A stretch of 9,892 nt of DNA, from NCBI GenBank assembly GCA_035384605.1, contig DAOOIV010000114.1, positions 1-9,892 of the forward strand, read 5' to 3'. The position numbers and the translations under genes were made by a program. Source of the DNA: Phycisphaerae bacterium (GTDB lineage: Bacteria; Planctomycetota; Phycisphaerae; UBA1845; PWPN01). The notes beneath the pieces are model-generated. The model did no database searches and was not told where the DNA came from. It saw nothing but the letters and a program-made list of their open reading frames with translations. Every line of letters starts with the position of its first letter. The stretch's first letter is position 1. Positions 5,838-9,892 of the stretch are shown in pieces.

Positions 5838-8309
5838 ATGATTCTGTGCCTTCTCGATCAGCTTGTCCTCACTATGTGCGTAACGGCCGGCATTTCCGCC
5901 GAGCCTTGGCAGGCACACGACTGGCGGGAGGAGCTGCGCCTTCCGTCGCCCGAATTCTCGCTGATGCCGTTCTGGTTCTGGAATGACGATCTGGACGACG
6001 ACGAGATTCGCCGGCAGATGGCTGCCTTTCGGGAGAAGGGCGTTCATGGCTTTGTCATCCATGCGAGAATGGGACTACCGAAGGACCTTGAGTACATGGG
6101 CCCCCGCTGGCTGGGGCATGTGCGGTTTGCAGTGGAGGAGGCCGCGCGAACAGGCATGCGGGTGTGTCTGTATGACGAGGGCATGTACCCGTCGGGCTCC
6201 GCCCACGGACAGGTCGTCCAACGCAATCCATCGTTCGCTGCCCAAGGTCTGGCAGTCGAGGCCCAGCGCGTGGATGGGCCGACGACGATCGAGCCTGCCG
6301 TTGCCACCAAAGGACGACTGGTTGCCCGAGTTCTGATTCGGCCTGGCGAGGGGGAATCGTACCGGCTCGAGACAGCTCGTGCCGTTCCTGCTGACGCACA
6401 GACGATCGAAATCCCGTCAGGCCAGTGGGTCGTGATGACCTTCCTCCAGGTGCCCACCGAAGGGTGGATTCGTGGCGTGCACGACGGGGAAGACGACAGA
6501 GAACCGAATGCCCCGCCCGCAGCGGACCTGCTGAATCCCGACGCGATGCGGGCTTTCCTCCAACTGGCCTACGAACCCTACTACGAAACCGTCGGCAAGC
6601 ACTTTGGCAAGACGATCATCGCGATGTTCACCGATGAGCCAAGCCTGACAGGGCGGGGTGGCCGTAAAGACATCAAACCGTGGACGGGGGGATTCTCGGA
6701 GTACTTCCGCGCGAAGGCCGGCTATGACCTGACGACACGACTGCCCGCCTTGTTCTTTGACGTCGGAGAGCAGACCGGCAAGATTCGCGCAGATTACCAC
6801 AGCATAATCGATCAGCGATTGGAGGAAACCTATTACCGGCCGCTCTCACAGTGGTGCCAGCGGCACGGTATCGCACTGACAGGCCACCCGGCAGCCAGCG
6901 ACGAGATCAACTGCCTTCGCCATTTCCAGATCCCCGGACAGGATCTCGTATGGCGTTACGTCGTGCCCGGAGACAACTCCGCCATCGAGGGCCCGCACAG
7001 CACGGCCGCCAAGGGTACCAGCAGTGTTGCCCGCCATGATGGCAGGCGGCGCAACAGTAACGAGATACTCGGAGCTTACGGATGGAACCTCATGATGGAG
7101 GAAATGAAGTTCGTGGCCGACCATGTGCTCCTGCGAGGCCAGAACCTGCTCTATCCGCACGCTTTCTACTATTCCGTTCGGGGGAGTCGGCTTCACGAGC
7201 GACCGCCGGATGTGGGACCCCACAATGCCTGGTGGCCCCACTACCAACTGTTTGCGGATTACACCGCTCGTCTATGTGGGTTGTTAACTGATTCCGAGCA
7301 GGTCTGCGACGTAGCGGTGGCGGTCTGCGACAACCGCTTGCCGTGGCGGGCCGCCCGATGGCTCTATCAGAACCAGGTGGATTTCAACTATGTCGAGGAG
7401 TCTCGATTCACGGAACAGGCCGTGGTTCGTGATGGCCATCTTGAGGTCGGCAGGATGCGCTATCGCACCTTGATCATCGACAGCGACGAAGACATTCCCC
7501 AGGCCGTGAGCGCAGCGGCCGCTTCTTTGGAACGGACGGGCGGATTGGTCCGCCGAATCAGCACCGAGCCGGCCGAACCGCTGGTTTCCCTGAAAGACCG
7601 CGACGTGATTGTCAGTCCTCCTGCCGCTGACCTTCGCTACGTCCACCTGGTCAAACGAGAAATCGATTTCTACCTATTGGGCAACGAAGGCGAGGCACAT
7701 CTGGACACGCACCTGACCGTTCGCAGCGTCGGTGAAGCCGAATGGTTCGATGCGTGGAAAGGGGTCTTCAGTCCGGCGACTGTCGTCGTGGCGACGGATT
7801 CGACCATCACGGTTCCACTGCACCTGCCCCGACGGGAAACGCGCGTGCTGTGTATTGACACGTCAAAGCCGCCGACAGTCGCCTCTGTGCGCGAACCTGG
7901 CGGGTTTGCGGATCTCATTAGTCTGGAGGGATCGTGGGAAATCGCCGTGGGCGGAAAGGAAATGCGGCAGGAGGAATTGGGTGACTGGACCGCGTGGTCC
8001 GGCATGGAGGACGAAGTCGGGCCGGTGCATTACCAAAGATCATTCCAGGTGCACCGAGATCAGGGCAAGCGCTATCAGCTCGATCTTGGCCAGGTCGGAG
8101 ACTGGGTGGTTGTCCGATTGAACGGGCAGGAGCTGGGCGTGCGTTTCTGGTCCCCCTTCACGTGGGGCATTACGGATGCCCTGCGCGACGGCGAGAACAC
8201 TCTCGTGGTTGAAGTCACCGGATCGCTCGCCAATCGTCACGACCCGAAGAAACGCCGCCCGGCAGGGCTGATGGGGCCGGTGCGAGTCCTCGCAACCTCG
8301 CGGTACTGA
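5838..8309 (+). CDS. Exported GH106-like glycoside hydrolase (alpha-L-rhamnosidase-related)
   Basis: With the ATG at 5838 this is an 823-residue protein with a signal peptide (1-21, ending ISA before EPW). Residues about 38-125 hold the strongest signature: LMPFWFWNDDLDDDEIRRQM, then GVHGFVIHARMGL (68-80) and VCLYDEGMYPSGSAHG (109-124), the barrel start seen in GH106 alpha-L-rhamnosidases and relatives. The barrel continues through FTDEP (264-268) and LTGHPAASDE (347-356), and conserved acids Asp113, Glu114, Asp266 and Glu267 are candidates for catalysis. A glutamine-amidotransferase-like stretch follows (about 485-600). The C-terminus (about 690-800; SLEGSWEI, YQRSFQV, LDLGQVGDWVVVRLNG, NTLVVEV) is a GH2-type sugar-binding jelly-roll. 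Characterised GH106 enzymes are over 1,000 residues, so this is a compact form. It should cut terminal rhamnose or a similar sugar from a plant or algal polysaccharide outside the cytoplasm; the sugar is inference. The next gene, 89 bases on, is probably co-transcribed. Confidence 0.82.
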   Translation: MILCLLDQLVLTMCVTAGISAEPWQAHDWREELRLPSPEFSLMPFWFWNDDLDDDEIRRQMAAFREKGVHGFVIHARMGLPKDLEYMGPRWLGHVRFAVEEAARTGMRVCLYDEGMYPSGSAHGQVVQRNPSFAAQGLAVEAQRVDGPTTIEPAVATKGRLVARVLIRPGEGESYRLETARAVPADAQTIEIPSGQWVVMTFLQVPTEGWIRGVHDGEDDREPNAPPAADLLNPDAMRAFLQLAYEPYYETVGKHFGKTIIAMFTDEPSLTGRGGRKDIKPWTGGFSEYFRAKAGYDLTTRLPALFFDVGEQTGKIRADYHSIIDQRLEETYYRPLSQWCQRHGIALTGHPAASDEINCLRHFQIPGQDLVWRYVVPGDNSAIEGPHSTAAKGTSSVARHDGRRRNSNEILGAYGWNLMMEEMKFVADHVLLRGQNLLYPHAFYYSVRGSRLHERPPDVGPHNAWWPHYQLFADYTARLCGLLTDSEQVCDVAVAVCDNRLPWRAARWLYQNQVDFNYVEESRFTEQAVVRDGHLEVGRMRYRTLIIDSDEDIPQAVSAAAASLERTGGLVRRISTEPAEPLVSLKDRDVIVSPPAADLRYVHLVKREIDFYLLGNEGEAHLDTHLTVRSVGEAEWFDAWKGVFSPATVVVATDSTITVPLHLPRRETRVLCIDTSKPPTVASVREPGGFADLISLEGSWEIAVGGKEMRQEELGDWTAWSGMEDEVGPVHYQRSFQVHRDQGKRYQLDLGQVGDWVVVRLNGQELGVRFWSPFTWGITDALRDGENTLVVEVTGSLANRHDPKKRRPAGLMGPVRVLATSRY

Positions 8310-8320
8310 CGTGAATCGCT

Positions 8321-8362
8321 CCAGTGAACCGCTGGCGTGTCAAGTGGCTGACAGTTCACTGG
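8321..8362 (+). other. Bulged stem-loop between the two forward genes
   Basis: CCAGTGAAC (8321-8329) pairs perfectly with GTTCACTGG (8354-8362). Inside it TGTCA (8338-8342) pairs with TGACA (8349-8353), directly stacked on the outer stem on the 3' side and separated by an 8-base bulge (8330-8337) on the 5' side; the apical loop is AGTGGC. That is 14 Watson-Crick pairs in 42 bases. It begins 11 bases after the upstream stop codon and ends 22 bases before the GAGG ribosome site of the next gene. No T tract follows, so it is not a normal terminator; roles in mRNA stability, attenuation or protein binding fit better. The pairing is seen; function is inferred. Confidence 0.55.
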
Positions 8363-8398
8363 CTGTTGTCGGCGACAGGATGATGAGGTGTGGCAACT

Positions 8399-9748
8399 AT
8401 GGAAAACTGTCTGTTGTTGTGCGCATGGATTGGTGCGCTCTCTGCGAACCTCGATCTTCAACCTCGTGTCGAGGTCGAGGAGGTAGTCACCGCGTACACC
8501 CCGGCCAACAACGGCGCCGGGCCGATGTGGTGCTACGGGTCGACGACGATTGCCCGGCGAGGCGAAGAGGCGTTTGTCTCGGCGATCGAGACGGGCAAGG
8601 ATGTGCCGCCGTTGTGCAACACGCGATGGCAGTTGTGGTGCCGCACGTCGGCCGGATGGAAACTGGAACAGAGCGAGAAAGAGTATCGTCAGCGCGAGCC
8701 GTGTCCGATCGGCGTCTTCCAGAACGGCCCGGTGTTCCTGTCCGTGAACCCTTCGACCCAGCCGCCGGGCACCGAGTATGGTCCTTGCCGGCCGTTGGTG
8801 CTCGAATTCGATCCCGAGAACCCGGCCTCCCCGTTTCGCGAACACGAACCAGCCTGGGCCGAGGGCACTCACTTCACCGACCACTCGTATCGCGGGTTCG
8901 CGGCCGACGGGGCTAGGGGCGAACTGCTGCTGCTTAACATCAATGCCCAGACCGGGGCCCAATTCGTTTCGTTCCGCGACCGCGACGGCCGATGGCATGC
9001 CCGAGGCAAAATCGAATTCCCAATCCGGTCGTGCTACCCTCAGGTGGCCCTACGAGACCGGGCGGCGCACGTCATGGCCATCGGCGACATCGTCGAGCCA
9101 AAAGAGGAATGGCGCAAGTACAAATTCGAGAAGACCGGCAGCCAGTGGGACTACGTGTTCCGGCGGCTATTCTACACGTACACCCCGGACATTAACAGCA
9201 AGCCGTTCATTGCGCCGGTCGAAATCGACACCGTGGAGGAGACCTGCGGCCACATCACCAACCTGGACCTGCATATCGATGAGGTTGGAGCGGCCCATGT
9301 GCTCTACCTGAGGCGTCCGTACCAGAGCGAATTGGTCCGCGACAAGTTCTTTCCCGGCAAACCACTGACCGCGCATCTTGAGTACATGATCATCAGGGAC
9401 GGCAAGATCGAGGCGAAGACCACGCCGGCCGAGACACCGGCCAAGGGCAGGGCCGGTCTGACGCCGTCGTACGCCCGTTTTCACGTAATGCCGGACGGAA
9501 AACTGTGCATTGTGGTCGCCGGCACGATGACCGGCGAAGCGGAGGCGGGCACATTCGGCAATTACGTCGCCCGGATCGACCGGTCGGAAGCCAAGCCGAC
9601 TTTCGTTGCCGTGCCCCTCAAGCACCCGTTCCACAGTTTCTTCACCAACACTCCTCGCGGCGGTTCAGAGCCCTCCGAGCTACTCGATTTGTTCGGCACG
9701 GGCAGCGATTCGCTCAACCTGCGATATGCACGAGTTCGCGTGAAGTAG
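8399..9748 (+). CDS. Exported protein of unknown function, probable beta-propeller
   Basis: I do not recognise the family. From the ATG at 8399 it is 449 residues; an in-frame GTG at 8390 adds only three, but leaves just one base after the GAGG (8385-8388), while the ATG has a good 10-base gap. The first 16 residues (MENCLLLCAWIGALSA) look like a short signal peptide. The rest is mostly short beta strands with recurring patterns of the kind found in BNR/sialidase-like propellers: GSTTIARRGEEAFVSAI (47-63), HSYRGFAADGARGELLLLN (162-180), NLDLHIDEVGAAHVLYL (288-304) and ARFHVMPDGKLCIVVAG (359-375), each a strand pair around a D-G or similar turn. Eight cysteines (45, 73, 81, 102, 130, 212, 283, 370) remain after the signal, allowing disulfides. 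No transmembrane segment or known catalytic motif is visible. Its place behind a GH106-like gene suggests a carbohydrate-binding or lyase/hydrolase role; several polysaccharide lyases are propellers, but that is speculation. Confidence 0.8.
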   Translation: MENCLLLCAWIGALSANLDLQPRVEVEEVVTAYTPANNGAGPMWCYGSTTIARRGEEAFVSAIETGKDVPPLCNTRWQLWCRTSAGWKLEQSEKEYRQREPCPIGVFQNGPVFLSVNPSTQPPGTEYGPCRPLVLEFDPENPASPFREHEPAWAEGTHFTDHSYRGFAADGARGELLLLNINAQTGAQFVSFRDRDGRWHARGKIEFPIRSCYPQVALRDRAAHVMAIGDIVEPKEEWRKYKFEKTGSQWDYVFRRLFYTYTPDINSKPFIAPVEIDTVEETCGHITNLDLHIDEVGAAHVLYLRRPYQSELVRDKFFPGKPLTAHLEYMIIRDGKIEAKTTPAETPAKGRAGLTPSYARFHVMPDGKLCIVVAGTMTGEAEAGTFGNYVARIDRSEAKPTFVAVPLKHPFHSFFTNTPRGGSEPSELLDLFGTGSDSLNLRYARVRVK

Positions 9749-9772
9749 CATGGTCTTCGACTCCGACAGTAG

Positions 9773-9792
9773 GGCCGACGCCCCCGTCGGCC
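9773..9792. repeat. 8-pair GC-rich hairpin with CCCC loop after the last gene
   Basis: GGCCGACG (9773-9780) and CGTCGGCC (9785-9792) pair perfectly around CCCC, beginning 25 bases after the TAG stop of the preceding gene. There is no T tract, so it is not a clear intrinsic terminator, although it may stop or protect the 3' end of the forward operon. GC-rich perfect inverted repeats of this sort are often dispersed repeats; only one copy is seen in this window. Confidence 0.5.
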
Positions 9793-9845
9793 ATTCGCGG
9801 AGGGGCTCGGGGCCGGGGGAAAACATGGGCGGCACTGGGCAGCAT

Positions 9846-9861
9846 GACGAAGAGATTCGTC
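9846..9861. repeat. 6-pair hairpin with GAGA tetraloop
   Basis: GACGAA (9846-9851) and TTCGTC (9856-9861) pair perfectly around GAGA, a GNRA-type loop if transcribed on the forward strand, with one further U-G pair possible outside (9845/9862). It lies 10 bases before the next hairpin. Function unknown. Confidence 0.4.
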
Positions 9862-9870
9862 GAAGGGATG

Positions 9871-9892
9871 GTGCCAGAAAGGATTCTGGCAC
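9871..9892. repeat. 9-pair hairpin with AGGA loop at the right edge
   Basis: GTGCCAGAA (9871-9879) and TTCTGGCAC (9884-9892) pair perfectly around AGGA. The repeat ends exactly at the window edge, so the stem may continue and the element may be longer. No T tract can be judged because the window stops. It could be a terminator, a REP-like dispersed repeat, or part of a structured RNA. Confidence 0.5.

Noticed and set aside
9680..9892. 70-residue reverse open frame at the right edge
   Set aside because: It starts with GTG inside a hairpin, overlaps the end of the propeller gene in antisense, has no ribosome site I can see and no recognisable protein features.

Overview
The window looks like part of a Planctomycetota (or related PVC-group) chromosome. 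I infer this from roughly 60% GC, the wide spacing between genes (about 270 to 370 bases), the exported DUF4838 protein and GH106-like enzyme of a kind common in saccharolytic planctomycetes, and an HtrA protease of the planctomycete sort. This placement is an inference from protein style; no rRNA or other marker gene is present. I see no tRNA, IS element, CRISPR array or phage gene.

Layout. Positions 1-77 hold a forward-facing intrinsic terminator that must close a gene lying mostly or wholly off the left edge. Positions 78-629 hold no gene I can support. Three reverse-strand genes follow: a zinc-type ROK sugar kinase (630-1607), an HtrA/DegP-type periplasmic serine protease with two PDZ domains (1977-3452), and an exported DUF4838 protein (3784-5571). 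A 266-base divergent control region (5572-5837) separates these from two forward genes: an exported GH106-like glycoside hydrolase (5838-8309) and an exported, unrecognised, probably beta-propeller protein (8399-9748). The last 144 bases carry three hairpins, each with a four-base loop.

How it may work. The divergent pair plus the propeller gene resemble a small polysaccharide-use locus: three exported proteins, two of glycan-active type, sharing one control region. The ROK kinase would phosphorylate a released sugar in the cytoplasm, and HtrA would provide envelope protein quality control. The link between the kinase or protease and the glycan genes is only neighbourhood, since each has its own long leader and probably its own promoter.

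The most interesting points are non-coding: a perfect 14-base palindrome with a second partial copy on the other side of the ROK promoter, a cluster of direct and inverted 8-base repeats in the divergent region, a 14-pair bulged stem-loop between the two forward genes, and the run of three tetraloop hairpins at the right edge. I found no clear new multi-gene defence or mobile system.
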